Of a DNA stretch of 64,000 nt, positions 42,303 to 51,540 are shown one piece after another. The notes beneath the pieces were generated by a model. It did not search any database and was not told the origin of the DNA. It saw only the letters and a list, made by a program, of their open reading frames with translations. Both the position numbers and the translations under genes were made by a program. Position 1 is the first letter of the stretch. The number at the start of each line of letters is the position of its first letter. This stretch comes from Streptomyces zaomyceticus (GTDB taxonomy: Bacteria > Actinomycetota > Actinomycetes > Streptomycetales > Streptomycetaceae): contig NZ_BNBZ01000002.1 in assembly GCF_014656215.1 (NCBI RefSeq), positions 488,084 to 552,083 of the forward strand, written 5' to 3'.

Positions 42303-43696
42303 CCACCGTCGCATTCACCGCCGGCACCGAGGCCCGATTCGCCGTCGCACGGCACGTCGCCGACGCCGTCCTCTTCGAGGGGTACGTCCTCTACCCGTAC
42401 CGTGCGTCCGCCGCGAAGAACCGGCTCCGCTGGCAGTTCGGGGTCCTGGTCCCGCCGTCCTGGGGCGCCGCCGCCGAGGAGCACGACTTCCAGCTCACCG
42501 AGTGCCTCATGGAGCCCAGGACCGGCGCCGAACTCGCCGTGGAGGTCCGATTCCTGCGCGCCCAGCGGCGTGCCGTCGAGGAACTCCGCGGAGACGGGAC
42601 CTTCGCTCCGACCGGCGAACTCCGCCTGCCCGACCGGGTCCTGGTGGCCTGGGACGAGGGCGTCGAGGAGCGCGTCACCCTCGTCGTCCCCGTCGCCGAA
42701 CTGCGGGGCGACGGCCTCGCCCTGCCCTTCACCCGCCCCGCCGCCGAGGAGACCGAGGAGGTCACCGACGCCGACGGACGCGTCCTCGGCCGACTCGTAC
42801 GCCGCCGCGAGGAGATCAGCGGCGCCGTACGGATCTCGGCGGCGGAACTCGACGGCCCGTACCGTGTCGAGCGCCTCTCGGTCACGGTCGAGAACACCAG
42901 CTCCTGGACCGCCGAGCCGGACACCGACCGTCACGCGGCGCTGCCGTACTCCCTGGTCGCCACCCACACCCTGCTCCGCCTCGACGGCGGTGCGTTCGTG
43001 TCGATGACCGATCCGCCGGAATGGGCCAGGGGCGCCGTCGCCGCCTGCCGCAACCTGCACACCTGGCCCGTACTCGCCGGCGAACCCGGCCGGGACGACC
43101 TGATGCTCTCCTCGCCGATCATCCTGGAGGACCATCCGGCCATCGCGCCCGAGAGCCCCGGAGCCCTCTACGACGCGACCGAGATCGACGAGATCCTCGC
43201 CCTGCGCACGGCGGCCCTCACCGACGAGGAGAAGCGCGAGGCCAGAGGGACCGACGCCCGCGCGGCGGCGGTGATCGAACTGGCGGACACCATGCCCCCC
43301 GAAGTCCTCGAACGTCTGCACGGAGCGGTCCGGAGCCTCCAGAGCGTCACCGGGACCCCGAAGCCGAACGGCAACATCCTCGAACCGGAGACGCCCTGGT
43401 GGGACCCGGGCGGCGACACCGGCGTCGATCCGGGCAACGACCATGTCCTCGTCGACGGACGTGCCGTCCGCGCGGGCAGCAGGGTCGTCCTGCGCCCCCG
43501 GCTCCGCCGCACGGACGCCCAGGACCTGTTCCTCGACGGGCGCAGCGCCATCGTCGAGGCGGTCCTCCACGACGTCGACGGAGGAGTCCACATCGCGGTC
43601 ACCGTGGAGGACGACCCGGGCGCCGACATCCGCCGCGAACAGGGCCGGTTCCTCTACTTCCAGCCCGACGAGGTCGAAGCCCTGGAGGACGTGTGA
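42299..43696 (+). CDS. Hydrogenase-cluster protein of unknown function (465 aa)
   Basis: I do not know an assigned function for this 465-residue protein. The N-terminal third has FEGYVLYPYRASAAKNRLRWQFG, the middle IDEILALRTAALTDEEKREA, and the end WWDPGG, VLVDGRAVRAGSRVVLRPRLRRTDAQDLFLDGR and VEDDPGADIRREQGRFLYF, an Asp-rich end in which acidic residues could bind metal. Similar proteins sit at this place in Streptomyces hydrogenase clusters, before the protease gene. Coupled on both sides by four-base overlaps. Confidence 0.8.
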   Translation: MTTVAFTAGTEARFAVARHVADAVLFEGYVLYPYRASAAKNRLRWQFGVLVPPSWGAAAEEHDFQLTECLMEPRTGAELAVEVRFLRAQRRAVEELRGDGTFAPTGELRLPDRVLVAWDEGVEERVTLVVPVAELRGDGLALPFTRPAAEETEEVTDADGRVLGRLVRRREEISGAVRISAAELDGPYRVERLSVTVENTSSWTAEPDTDRHAALPYSLVATHTLLRLDGGAFVSMTDPPEWARGAVAACRNLHTWPVLAGEPGRDDLMLSSPIILEDHPAIAPESPGALYDATEIDEILALRTAALTDEEKREARGTDARAAAVIELADTMPPEVLERLHGAVRSLQSVTGTPKPNGNILEPETPWWDPGGDTGVDPGNDHVLVDGRAVRAGSRVVLRPRLRRTDAQDLFLDGRSAIVEAVLHDVDGGVHIAVTVEDDPGADIRREQGRFLYFQPDEVEALEDV

Positions 43697-44223
43697 ACGA
43701 CCCGGCGCCCGAGGCCGGAGAGCCCGGTACGGCCCGCACCCTCGTGGCCGGGGTGGGCAACATCTTCCTCGGCGACGACGGCTTCGGCGTGGAGACCCTG
43801 CGAAGACTCACCCGCGAGGAACTCCCCGCCTCCGTCGAGCTGGCCGACGTCGGCGTCCGGGGCGTCCACCTCGCCTACGAACTCCTCGACGGCTGGGACA
43901 CCCTCGTCCTCGTCGACGTCACGGCCCGCGGCGGTGCACCGGGGACGCTCTATCTGATCGACGCCTCGACGGCCGGCGACCGAGCCGACGGTACCGAGCC
44001 CGCGCCGCTCGACGGCCACCGGATGACGCCCGACGCCGTCCTCGCCCTGCTCGACACCCTGTGCGCGGGAACGGGAGCCGCGCCGCCACGGCGGATCCTC
44101 GTCGTCGGCTGCGAACCGGCCTGCCTCGACGAGGGCATCGGGCTCAGCCCGCAGGTCGCCGCGGCCGTTCCCGAGGCCGTGCGCATGGTGACCGAACTGG
44201 TCCGCCAGGAAGTCGTCGTATGA
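43693..44223 (+). CDS. Hydrogenase maturation protease (HyaD/HybD family)
   Basis: The 176-residue protease has the family motif GVGNIFLGDDGFGVE (about 20-34), an Asp in LVLVDVTARGG and a His in PLDGHRMTPDAVLAL, the three nickel-sensing ligands of HybD. It should cut the large-subunit tail after the L2 His once nickel is in place. The GTG start overlaps the stop of the preceding gene. Confidence 0.92.
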   Translation: MNDPAPEAGEPGTARTLVAGVGNIFLGDDGFGVETLRRLTREELPASVELADVGVRGVHLAYELLDGWDTLVLVDVTARGGAPGTLYLIDASTAGDRADGTEPAPLDGHRMTPDAVLALLDTLCAGTGAAPPRRILVVGCEPACLDEGIGLSPQVAAAVPEAVRMVTELVRQEVVV

Positions 44224-44360
44224 AGACCGAAACGGAGAGCACCATGCACAGGAACGTCCTCGGCGCCGCAGCCGCCGCCCTCGCCGCCCTGGCCGCCCTG
44301 GCCGTCGTGGTCGGAGTCCTTCCCGACGTCCGGCGCTACCTGCGCATCAGCAGGATGTGA
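44220..44360 (+). CDS. Small DUF6893-like membrane peptide
   Basis: A 46-residue peptide: charged start, one transmembrane helix (about 13-33) and a basic end PDVRRYLRISRM. The LPDVRRYLRIxRM ending is typical of DUF6893, short peptides encoded in many Streptomyces hydrogenase loci. It overlaps the protease stop (ATGA). A second ATG nine codons in is an alternative start. It might anchor the otherwise soluble hydrogenase to the membrane; this is a guess. Confidence 0.75.
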   Translation: MKTETESTMHRNVLGAAAAALAALAALAVVVGVLPDVRRYLRISRM

Positions 44361-44370
44361 CCCCTCGCCC

Positions 44371-44428
44371 GCCCGGCGCCCGGCTGAACCGAACGGACGA
44401 CACATCCGTCCGGTCCGGCGCGCCGGGC
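44371..44428 (+). terminator. Long compound hairpin between hydrogenase and hyp genes
   Basis: An outer 9-bp stem GCCCGGCGC (44371-44379) with GCGCCGGGC (44420-44428) encloses an inner GGACG/CGTCC stem (44395-44399 with 44407-44411). It stands ten bases after the last structural-side gene and about 70 before hypA, so it can terminate or attenuate transcription into the hyp genes. Confidence 0.5.
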
Positions 44429-44495
44429 GTCGGCCCGTCACCCCCCGTTCTCTAATGGCGCCCGAGACCCACCCCCGCGCCCAGGACGGAGACCG

Positions 44496-44891
44496 ATGCA
44501 CGAGATGTCCCTCGCGGTCGCCGTCGTCGACCAGGTCGAGACCGCGGCGAAGGCCCGTGGGGTCGTCGGTGTCCGCAGCATCGAACTGGACGTGGGCGAA
44601 CTGGCCGGCGTCGTCGCCGACGCCCTCGCCTTCTGCTTCGAACTCGCCTGCGCCGGAACCGTCGTCGAGGGCGCCGAGCTGATCACCCGTACCGTCCCGG
44701 GCACCGCGCGCTGCGCGGCGTGCGCCGAGGACTGGGCGGTCGGCATGCCGCCCCGGCTGCTCTGCCCCGGCTGCGGCGCCGCAGCCGACGGACTCGTCAC
44801 CGGCCGCGAACTCCAGATCCGGGAGGTCCGCTGGGCCGACCCGGGGGCGCCGCGCGAGGAACATCGCCAACCGATCACCGAGGAGAGCTGA
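44496..44891 (+). CDS. hypA: HypA, nickel chaperone for hydrogenase
   Basis: The 131-residue protein begins MHEMS, with the His2 and Glu3 that bind nickel, and has the structural zinc site CAAC and CPGC (about 74-93). HypA passes nickel to the large subunit together with HypB. GGAG lies six bases before the ATG. The Zn loop is followed by a short tail with EVRWADPGAP. Confidence 0.94.
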   Translation: MHEMSLAVAVVDQVETAAKARGVVGVRSIELDVGELAGVVADALAFCFELACAGTVVEGAELITRTVPGTARCAACAEDWAVGMPPRLLCPGCGAAADGLVTGRELQIREVRWADPGAPREEHRQPITEES

Positions 44892-44893
44892 GC

Positions 44894-45589
44894 ATGTGCC
44901 GAGCCGTCGATCTCCAGCGCGCAGTCCTCGCCAAGAACGAGGCCGCGGCACACATCCTGCGCACCGAGCTGAACGCCCGCGGCACCACCGTGATCAACCT
45001 GCTCTCCAGCCCCGGCAGCGGTAAGACCGCCCTCCTCGAACGGGAACTGCGCCTCGCCGGCGAACGGGGCGTCAGCGCCGCCGCGCTCACCGCCGACCTC
45101 GCCACCGAGAACGACGCCCGCCGCCTTGCCCGCTCGGGCGTCCCCGTCAAGCAGGTGCTCACCGACGGCCTCTGCCATCTGGAGGCCGACATGGTCGCCC
45201 GGCACCTGCACGACTGGCTGCCGGAGTCCACCCGGCTGCTGTTCGTCGAGAACGTCGGCAACCTCGTCTGCCCCGCCGGCTACGACCTCGGGGAGTCCCT
45301 CCGCGTCGTGCTCGCTTCGGTCACCGAGGGGGAGGACAAGCCGCTCAAGTACCCCACCGCTTTCGGTCTCGCCCAGCTGGTGATCGTCACCAAGACCGAC
45401 ATGGCCGAGGCCGCGGAGTTCGACGAGACGGCGTTCCGCGCCAACGTGCAGCAGGTCAACCCCGGCGTCGAGGTCGTCCTCAGCTCGGTGCGCGACGGCG
45501 AGGGAGCCGGCGCGCTCCTCGACCGGGCCCTCGCGACGGCCGAGGGCAACCGTGTCCACACCCCGGTGATGGCCCAGGCCGGCGCGTGA
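44894..45589 (+). CDS. hypB: HypB, GTPase for nickel insertion
   Basis: The 231-residue GTPase has P-loop SSPGSGKTALLE (about 38-49), the switch region TADLATENDA, the metal-binding Cys/His of LTDGLCHLEADMV, NVGNLVCPAGYDLGE, and the base-recognising TKTDMAE. It lacks the His-rich N-terminal stretch that stores nickel in some HypB. Two bases separate it from hypA; its stop overlaps hypF. Confidence 0.96.
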   Translation: MCRAVDLQRAVLAKNEAAAHILRTELNARGTTVINLLSSPGSGKTALLERELRLAGERGVSAAALTADLATENDARRLARSGVPVKQVLTDGLCHLEADMVARHLHDWLPESTRLLFVENVGNLVCPAGYDLGESLRVVLASVTEGEDKPLKYPTAFGLAQLVIVTKTDMAEAAEFDETAFRANVQQVNPGVEVVLSSVRDGEGAGALLDRALATAEGNRVHTPVMAQAGA

Positions 45590-48036
45590 CCACGGCACGG
45601 CCCGGACCCGCCCCCGCCATGGCCCCGCGGCGCAGCCGTGTGGTCGTCCGCGGTGTCGTGCAGGGCGTGGGCTTCCGGCCCTTCGTCTACGCCCTCGCCA
45701 CCGGGCTGCGCCTGTCGGGCCACGTCACCAACACGGCGGACGGAGTCGTCGCGGAGGTCGAAGGAGACCCCGCGGACGTCGCGTCCTTCTGCGCCCGCCT
45801 CGCGCCCGACGCCCCACCCCTGGCCAGGGTGGAGTCGGTCGAGGCGGCCGAGGTGACCGCGAGCGGCGGCAACGGATTCACGATCGTGCCCTCCCGCCGG
45901 GGCGACGCCGTCCGCACCCTCGTCCCACCGGACACCGCCACCTGCGACGACTGCCTCGCGGAGCTCGCAGACCCGGCCGACCGGCGATACCTGCACCCCT
46001 TCATCACCTGCACCAACTGCGGCCCGCGGTTCACGATCGTCACGGGACTGCCCTACGACCGGGTCCACACGACCATGGCCGGCTTCCCGATGTGTCCGGA
46101 CTGTGCCCGGGAGTACGAGGACCCCGCCGACCGGCGCTTCCACGCGCAGCCCGTCGCCTGCCCCCGCTGCGGCCCCCGGCTGCGGCTGGTCACGGCGCCC
46201 GGCCGCCCCGCCCCCGACGGTTCCGATCCGACCCTCGACTCCGGCTGGGCCGACCCCGGTCGCGCACCCGGTGCCGACCCGGTCGCCGCCGCGCGCAGGA
46301 TGCTCGCCTCCGGCGGGATCCTCGCGGTCAAAGGCCTCGGCGGCTATCACCTGGCCTGCGACGCGACGAACCCCGAAGCGGTGGCCGAACTGCGCCGCCG
46401 CAAGGCGCGCGGTGACAAACCGTTCGCGATGATGACCGCGGACCTCGCCGACATCGAGCCCCTCGTGCACCTTGGCACGCTCGAACGCGAACTCCTCACC
46501 AGCGGCGCCCGCCCCGTCGTCCTGCTGCGCCGTCGCGACGACGCCCGCCCGCGCCACGGGGCCGCGCCGGCGCGGGCGGTGGCGCCGGGCAGCCCGGACC
46601 TCGGCTTCATGCTCCCGTACACCCCCGTGCACCATCTCCTTCTCGGCCTCGGCGGGGCGGACGGGCAAGGGCCCCGGCTCCTCGTGATGACCAGCGGCAA
46701 TCTCGCGGGCGAGCCCATCGTCACGGACGACGGGGAGGCACTGACCAGACTCACCGGCCTGGCGGACGCCTGGCTCCTGCACGACCGGCCGATCCATGTC
46801 CCCTGCGACGACTCCGTCGTCCGCGTCTGCGACGGCGAGCAGCTGACGCTGCGCCGCTCCCGGGGCTATGCGCCGCTGCCGGTCGCGCTGCCCGTGGAGG
46901 TCGCCCCCGCCCTCGCCGTCGGAGGCGACCTGAAGAACACCTTCTGCCTCGGCGACGGACGCCAGGCCTGGCTCTCCGCCCACATCGGCGACATGGACGA
47001 CCTCGCCACCCAGCTCGCCCTCGCCGCCGCCGAACGGCAGCTGGAGTCCGTCACGGGGGTACGCCCCGAACTGATCGCCGCCGACCGCCACCCCGCCTAC
47101 CGGTCCACTCGCTGGGCCCGCGCACACGCTTCGGGACGGCCCGTCGTCCCCGTGCAGCATCACCACGCGCACGTCGCGGCGGCCATGGCCGAGAACGGCC
47201 TCGACGGCACGGATCCCGTGATCGGCGTCGCCTTCGACGGCACCGGCTACGGTCTCGACGGCGCCGTGTGGGGCGGTGAGTTCCTGCTCGCGAACTACGC
47301 CGGGTTCGAGCGGTTCGCCCACCTCTCCTACGTACCCCTGCCGGGTGGCGACGCGGCCGTACGACGGCCCTACCGCATGGCGCTGGCCCATCTGCGGGCC
47401 GCGGGCCTTGACGTCGACCGCGCGCTGCCCTGCGCACGAGCCTGCGAGCCCGAAGAACTGCCTCTGCTGGAAAGACAGTTGGAGCGCGAGCTGAACTGCG
47501 TTCCCACGTCGAGCATGGGGCGCCTGTTCGACGCCGTCTCCTCCCTCGCGGGAATCTGCCACCACGCGGGATACGAGGCGCAGGCCGCGATCGAGCTGGA
47601 GGCCGCGGCTCTGCGCGCACCCGGCGTGGCGGAGGACGACCGCTATGTCTTCCGGCTCGGCTCGCCGCAGTCCGGCGCCCCGCTCACCGCAGACCCCGGG
47701 CTCCTCCTGACGGCCGTGGTCGCCGACGTGCTGGACGGGACCCCGGCAGACGTCGTCGCGGCGCGGTTCCACCACGCCGTGGCCCGACTGGTGCGCACGG
47801 TCTGCGCCGCCGCCCGCGGCGAGACCGGCACGGAGAGCGTCGCCCTGACCGGGGGAGTGTTCGCCAACACGCTGCTCTCCTCGGCCTGTGCCGAAGGACT
47901 GCGGGAGGACGGCTTCACCGTGCTGCGCCACCGCCTGATCCCGCCGAACGACGGCGGTCTGGCCCTCGGCCAACTCGTCGTGGCCGCCCGGACGACGAAC
48001 CGATCCCCCGCGACGCCGCGACGAGAGCGACAGTGA
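45586..48036 (+). CDS. hypF: HypF, carbamoyltransferase for cyanide ligands
   Basis: The 816-residue protein has all HypF modules in order: acylphosphatase (VRGVVQGVGFRPFVYAL, about 17-105), two zinc-finger units (CDDCLAEL with CTNCGPRF, and CPDCAREY with CPRCGP, about 120-205), a YrdC-like domain (GILAVKGLGGYHLACDATN, about 245-440) and the Kae1-like carbamoyltransferase (VQHHHAHVAAAMAEN near 525, FDGTGYGLDGAVWGGEF). It makes carbamoyl-AMP and passes the group to HypE. GTG start overlapping hypB; an ATG lies 11 codons downstream. Confidence 0.96.
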   Translation: MTTARPGPAPAMAPRRSRVVVRGVVQGVGFRPFVYALATGLRLSGHVTNTADGVVAEVEGDPADVASFCARLAPDAPPLARVESVEAAEVTASGGNGFTIVPSRRGDAVRTLVPPDTATCDDCLAELADPADRRYLHPFITCTNCGPRFTIVTGLPYDRVHTTMAGFPMCPDCAREYEDPADRRFHAQPVACPRCGPRLRLVTAPGRPAPDGSDPTLDSGWADPGRAPGADPVAAARRMLASGGILAVKGLGGYHLACDATNPEAVAELRRRKARGDKPFAMMTADLADIEPLVHLGTLERELLTSGARPVVLLRRRDDARPRHGAAPARAVAPGSPDLGFMLPYTPVHHLLLGLGGADGQGPRLLVMTSGNLAGEPIVTDDGEALTRLTGLADAWLLHDRPIHVPCDDSVVRVCDGEQLTLRRSRGYAPLPVALPVEVAPALAVGGDLKNTFCLGDGRQAWLSAHIGDMDDLATQLALAAAERQLESVTGVRPELIAADRHPAYRSTRWARAHASGRPVVPVQHHHAHVAAAMAENGLDGTDPVIGVAFDGTGYGLDGAVWGGEFLLANYAGFERFAHLSYVPLPGGDAAVRRPYRMALAHLRAAGLDVDRALPCARACEPEELPLLERQLERELNCVPTSSMGRLFDAVSSLAGICHHAGYEAQAAIELEAAALRAPGVAEDDRYVFRLGSPQSGAPLTADPGLLLTAVVADVLDGTPADVVAARFHHAVARLVRTVCAAARGETGTESVALTGGVFANTLLSSACAEGLREDGFTVLRHRLIPPNDGGLALGQLVVAARTTNRSPATPRRERQ

Positions 48037-48046
48037 GGAGACACCC

Positions 48047-48364
48047 ATGTGCCTGGCGGTACCCGGAAGAGTGCTGGACGTCGAGGACCGGGACGGCACC
48101 CGGATGGCCACGGTCGACTTCGGAGGTGTGGTCAAGGAGGTGTGCCTGGAGTACCTGCCGGACCTGAAACCCGGCGAGTACGCCATCGTGCACGTGGGAT
48201 TCGCCCTCCAGAAACTCGACGAGGACTCGGCCAAACGGACGCTGGAGCTGTTCGAGACCCTCGGCCTGCTCCAGGAGGAGTTCGGAGACCCGTGGGAGGC
48301 CGCCGAGGCCGCGGTGAGCGAGTGGCAGACGCAGGACGACGTCCCCGGAGAGGTACGCCCGTGA
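48047..48364 (+). CDS. hypC: HypC, chaperone carrying the Fe(CN)2CO unit
   Basis: The 105-residue protein starts MCLAVPGRV with the essential Cys2 that holds iron with Hyp[32 protein letters not shown] is the family core; a longer acidic tail follows. GAGGAG lies shortly before the ATG, ten bases after hypF. Confidence 0.96.
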   Translation: MCLAVPGRVLDVEDRDGTRMATVDFGGVVKEVCLEYLPDLKPGEYAIVHVGFALQKLDEDSAKRTLELFETLGLLQEEFGDPWEAAEAAVSEWQTQDDVPGEVRP

Positions 48365-49548
48365 AGTACATCGACGAGTTCCAGAACCCTGACCTGGCAC
48401 GTCGGCTGCTCGACGACATCCGGGCGACGGTGACCCGCCCCTGGGCCCTGATGGAGGTGTGCGGCGGACAGACCCACAGCATCATCCGGCACGGCATCGA
48501 CCAGCTCCTGCCACCCGAGATCGAGCTGATCCACGGCCCGGGCTGTCCGGTCTGCGTCACTCCGCTGGAGATGATCGACAAGGCCCTGGAGATCGCCTCC
48601 CGGCCGGGGGTGGTCTTCTGCTCGTTCGGCGACATGCTTCGCGTCCCCGGCACGGGCCGCGACCTGTTCCAGGTCCGTGGACAGGGCGGCGACGTCAGGG
48701 TGGTCTACTCCCCGCTGGACGCGTTGCGGATCGCCGAGCAGAACCCGGACCGGGAGGTGGTCTTCTTCGGCATCGGATTCGAGACCACGGCGCCCCCCAA
48801 CGCGATGACGGTCCATCAGGCGCGCAAGCGGAACATCCGAAACTTCAGTCTCCTCGTGTCCCACGTCCGGGTCCCCCCGGCGATCGACGCGATCATGCGG
48901 TCCCCCGACTGCCGCGTCCAGGGTTTCCTCGCGGCCGGCCACGTCTGCAGCGTGATGGGCACGGCCGAGTACCCCGAGCTCGCACAACGCCACCAGGTGC
49001 CGATCGTGGTCACCGGTTTCGAGCCGCTGGACATCCTGGAAGGCGTGCGCAGGACCGTGCTCCAGCTGGAACGGGGCGAGCACACGGTCGAGAACGCCTA
49101 TCAGCGCGCCGTGACGGCCGAGGGCAATCCGGCGGCGCAGGCGATGCTGAGCGATGTCTTCGAGATCACCGACCGGGCCTGGCGCGGCATCGGTGTCATC
49201 CCGGACAGCGGCTGGCGCCTGTCCGATCGCTACCGTGAGCACGACGCCGAGCACCGCTTCTCCGTCGAGGGCATCGACACCCGCGAGCCCGCCGAGTGCC
49301 GCAGCGGCGAAGTCCTCCAGGGCCTGCTGAAACCGAACGAGTGCGAGGCGTTCGGCACCACCTGCACACCCCGCTCCCCGCTCGGCGCCACGATGGTGTC
49401 CAGCGAGGGCGCCTGCGCCGCGTACTACCTCTACCGGCGGCTCGACGCGGGAACCCCGGGGCAGCGGCCCCCCACGGCGGCCGGGGTGGCCGCCTCCGAA
49501 ACCCCGTCTCCGGCCACCGTTTCCTTGGAGGGCAGCTCCCTTGCCTGA
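48361..49548 (+). CDS. hypD: HypD, Fe-S scaffold for Fe(CN)2CO assembly
   Basis: The 395-residue protein has the conserved Cys sites [14 protein letters not shown] (about 38) and [10 protein letters not shown] (about 60-69), and near the end the 4Fe-4S region ([44 protein letters not shown]). A Pro/Ala-rich tail of about 40 residues is an extension beyond the usual length. GTG start overlapping hypC by four bases. Confidence 0.95.
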   Translation: MKYIDEFQNPDLARRLLDDIRATVTRPWALMEVCGGQTHSIIRHGIDQLLPPEIELIHGPGCPVCVTPLEMIDKALEIASRPGVVFCSFGDMLRVPGTGRDLFQVRGQGGDVRVVYSPLDALRIAEQNPDREVVFFGIGFETTAPPNAMTVHQARKRNIRNFSLLVSHVRVPPAIDAIMRSPDCRVQGFLAAGHVCSVMGTAEYPELAQRHQVPIVVTGFEPLDILEGVRRTVLQLERGEHTVENAYQRAVTAEGNPAAQAMLSDVFEITDRAWRGIGVIPDSGWRLSDRYREHDAEHRFSVEGIDTREPAECRSGEVLQGLLKPNECEAFGTTCTPRSPLGATMVSSEGACAAYYLYRRLDAGTPGQRPPTAAGVAASETPSPATVSLEGSSLA

Positions 49549-50638
49549 CACCGTCAGCACCACGCCGGCGGTCGACGCCGCACAACCCGCACCCGACATG
49601 CTCGGCTGGACCTGCCCGGCGCCCCTGCGCGACCCATCACGCATCGTCATGGGCCACGGGGGCGGAGGCGTACTGTCCGCCGAGCTGATCGAGCACATCT
49701 TCGCGCCCGCCTACGGCGGCCCGGCCCTCGCACACACCTCCGACGCGGCCGAGATCCGCGTCGGCGGCGCCCGTCTGGCGTTCTCCACGGACTCCTTCGT
49801 GGTGCGCCCCCTGTTCTTCCCCGGCGGCAGCATCGGCGACCTCGCCGTCAACGGCACCGTGAACGACCTCGCCATGAGCGGCGCCCGGGCAAGCCACCTC
49901 TCCTGCGGGTTCATCCTGGAGGAAGGCGTCGAGACCCATGTGGTCGCCCGCGTCGCCCAGGCCCTCGGCGCGGCGGCGCGCGTGGCAGGCGTCCAGGTCG
50001 TCACCGGTGACACCAAGGTGGTGGAGGCCGGCCACGGCGACGGCATCTACATCAACACCTCGGGGGTGGGGCTGATCCCCGACGGAGTCGACCTGCGGCC
50101 GCAACGGGTGGTGCCCGGGGACGTGGTGATCGTGAGCGGCCCGATCGGTATGCACGGCGTGGCGATCATGAGCGTGCGGGAGGGCCTCGAATTCGGTGTC
50201 GAGATCACCAGCGACTGCGCGCCTCTCGGCGGCCTCGTCGATGCGATGCTCGCCGTCACGCGGGACCTGCACGTGCTGCGCGACCCCACGCGCGGGGGCC
50301 TGGCCGCCTCACTGAACGAGATCGCGGCGGCTTCGGGCACGGGTGTCGTCATCCAGGAGCGGGCCGTTCCGGTCCCCGAAGCGGTCGCCAACGCCTGCGC
50401 GGTCCTCGGACTCGACCCCATGTACGTGGCGAACGAGGGGAAGCTCGTGGCCTTCGTCCCGCGAGAGCACGCGGACGCCGTACTCGCCGCGATGCGCGCC
50501 CACCCGTCGGGTACCGAGGCAGCGGTGATCGGCGAGGCGGTCGAAACGCATCCGGGCATGGTGGTGGCTCGTACCGGACTCGGTGGCACCCGCGTCGTGG
50601 ACATGCCGCTCGGAGAGCAGCTGCCGCGGATCTGCTGA
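49541..50638 (+). CDS. hypE: HypE, carbamoyl dehydratase
   Basis: The 365-residue protein is of the PurM-like family: [50 protein letters not shown] split by short linkers, and [13 protein letters not shown]. It ends in PRIC, where the C-terminal Cys is thiocarbamoylated and dehydrated to thiocyanate. The TTG start is supported by GGAGG nine bases upstream and overlaps hypD by eight bases; the next ATG would cut the conserved N-terminus. Confidence 0.96.
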   Translation: MPDTVSTTPAVDAAQPAPDMLGWTCPAPLRDPSRIVMGHGGGGVLSAELIEHIFAPAYGGPALAHTSDAAEIRVGGARLAFSTDSFVVRPLFFPGGSIGDLAVNGTVNDLAMSGARASHLSCGFILEEGVETHVVARVAQALGAAARVAGVQVVTGDTKVVEAGHGDGIYINTSGVGLIPDGVDLRPQRVVPGDVVIVSGPIGMHGVAIMSVREGLEFGVEITSDCAPLGGLVDAMLAVTRDLHVLRDPTRGGLAASLNEIAAASGTGVVIQERAVPVPEAVANACAVLGLDPMYVANEGKLVAFVPREHADAVLAAMRAHPSGTEAAVIGEAVETHPGMVVARTGLGGTRVVDMPLGEQLPRIC

Positions 50639-50640
50639 GC

Positions 50641-50871
50641 TCAGGCCCGGCGGCCGTGTCGCTCACGGGAGGTGTCGAGGGTCCACGTGTGGGTGCAGTT
50701 CGGGCACTGCAGGTGGACCCGGGGTCCGTTGTTCCCGATCAGATAGCGCCAGTGGCTGCGGCAGTTTCGGCGCTCAAGACAGGTCCCGCAGTCGCGGGCG
50801 TCGTCGCAGCCGGGGCACGCGACCCACGCCCGCCGAGCCGGGTCGGCGTGCGGATCAAGCGGAAGACGCAC
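50641..50871 (-). CDS. Small Cys-rich protein next to hypE
   Basis: A 76-residue protein with CPGCDDARDCGTC, then CRSHWRYLIGNNG and LQCPNCTHTW, i.e. Cys pairs forming probably two metal sites of zinc-ribbon or Fe-S type. The GTG start lies inside the DUF6400 gene end (17-base overlap, same strand), so the two are coupled. It ends two bases after hypE on the opposite strand. Similar small proteins occur near actinobacterial DUF6400 genes; function unknown. Confidence 0.68.
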   Translation of the reverse strand: MRLPLDPHADPARRAWVACPGCDDARDCGTCLERRNCRSHWRYLIGNNGPRVHLQCPNCTHTWTLDTSRERHGRRA

Positions 50872-51112
50872 GGCCCGGCACCTCTCCGGGCAGCACACCG
50901 GCAGCGACCAGCATCGCGTGCACCCGCTGCTGCTCCTCGTCCAGCCCCGAGTACAGCAGGGCGTGCGCCGCCTCCTCCTCGCGCAGAACGGCCACGGGAT
51001 CCCAGTCGGGCCCGAGGGCTGCCACGACTTCGGCACGCCGACGTGCCTCCTCGACGGTGAGGTCGATACTGAAGTCGATCAAGGCGGAACGGGGGTCGAG
51101 GCCGTGGTTCAT
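50855..51112 (-). CDS. DUF6400 protein
   Basis: The 85-residue protein has LIDFSIDLTVEEARRRAEVVA, ALGPDWDPVAVLREEEAAHA and LLYSGLDEEQQRVHAMLVAAGVLP split over a helical fold; this matches DUF6400, short acidic helical proteins common beside Streptomyces hydrogenase genes. No known activity. The following Cys-rich gene begins within its end. Confidence 0.8.
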   Translation of the reverse strand: MNHGLDPRSALIDFSIDLTVEEARRRAEVVAALGPDWDPVAVLREEEAAHALLYSGLDEEQQRVHAMLVAAGVLPGEVPGRASSA

Positions 51113-51540
51113 GGCGGGAGCCTTCGGGATGAATCGAACACGTACGCCGCCACGTCTATCAGAGGGGGCACTGCGTACGGAAGCGCCGGACCCGCCTTCC
51201 ACGCCCGCTGTGGCGTACGTCATCCCGAAACATGCAGATGCGCTGCTTGCTCGAGGGCGCAGGACACCTTGTGCGATGACCGGCCCGGCAAGGGGGTGCC
51301 TGTCGGACGAGTGCTGAGTCGTGAGGACCGTAGCCGAGGGGGAACACCATCCGCCCCGCCCCTTCCGTGCGAATTCCTCCATGCACGCCGGGCGCGCGCC
51401 GGAGCCGGACCGTCCCGCCGCCGGCCTGAGCCGGTCCGTCCCGGGTGGTCACGCAGGCCGCCCGGTGACCGAGCCGCCGAAGGCGACCACGACCACCGGG
51501 CGGAGCCGCCCGGTTCCCGGACGGTGTCGACGCGCGCCGC
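51113..51540. other. Intergenic region between DUF6400 and secreted-protein genes
   Basis: In these 428 bases no frame has a supportable start and family likeness. The right half is the end region of a leftward transcript and the left half the leader of the DUF6400 gene. I see no strong hairpin; a GC-rich stretch at 51340-51370 carries only short inverted repeats. Confidence 0.4.
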
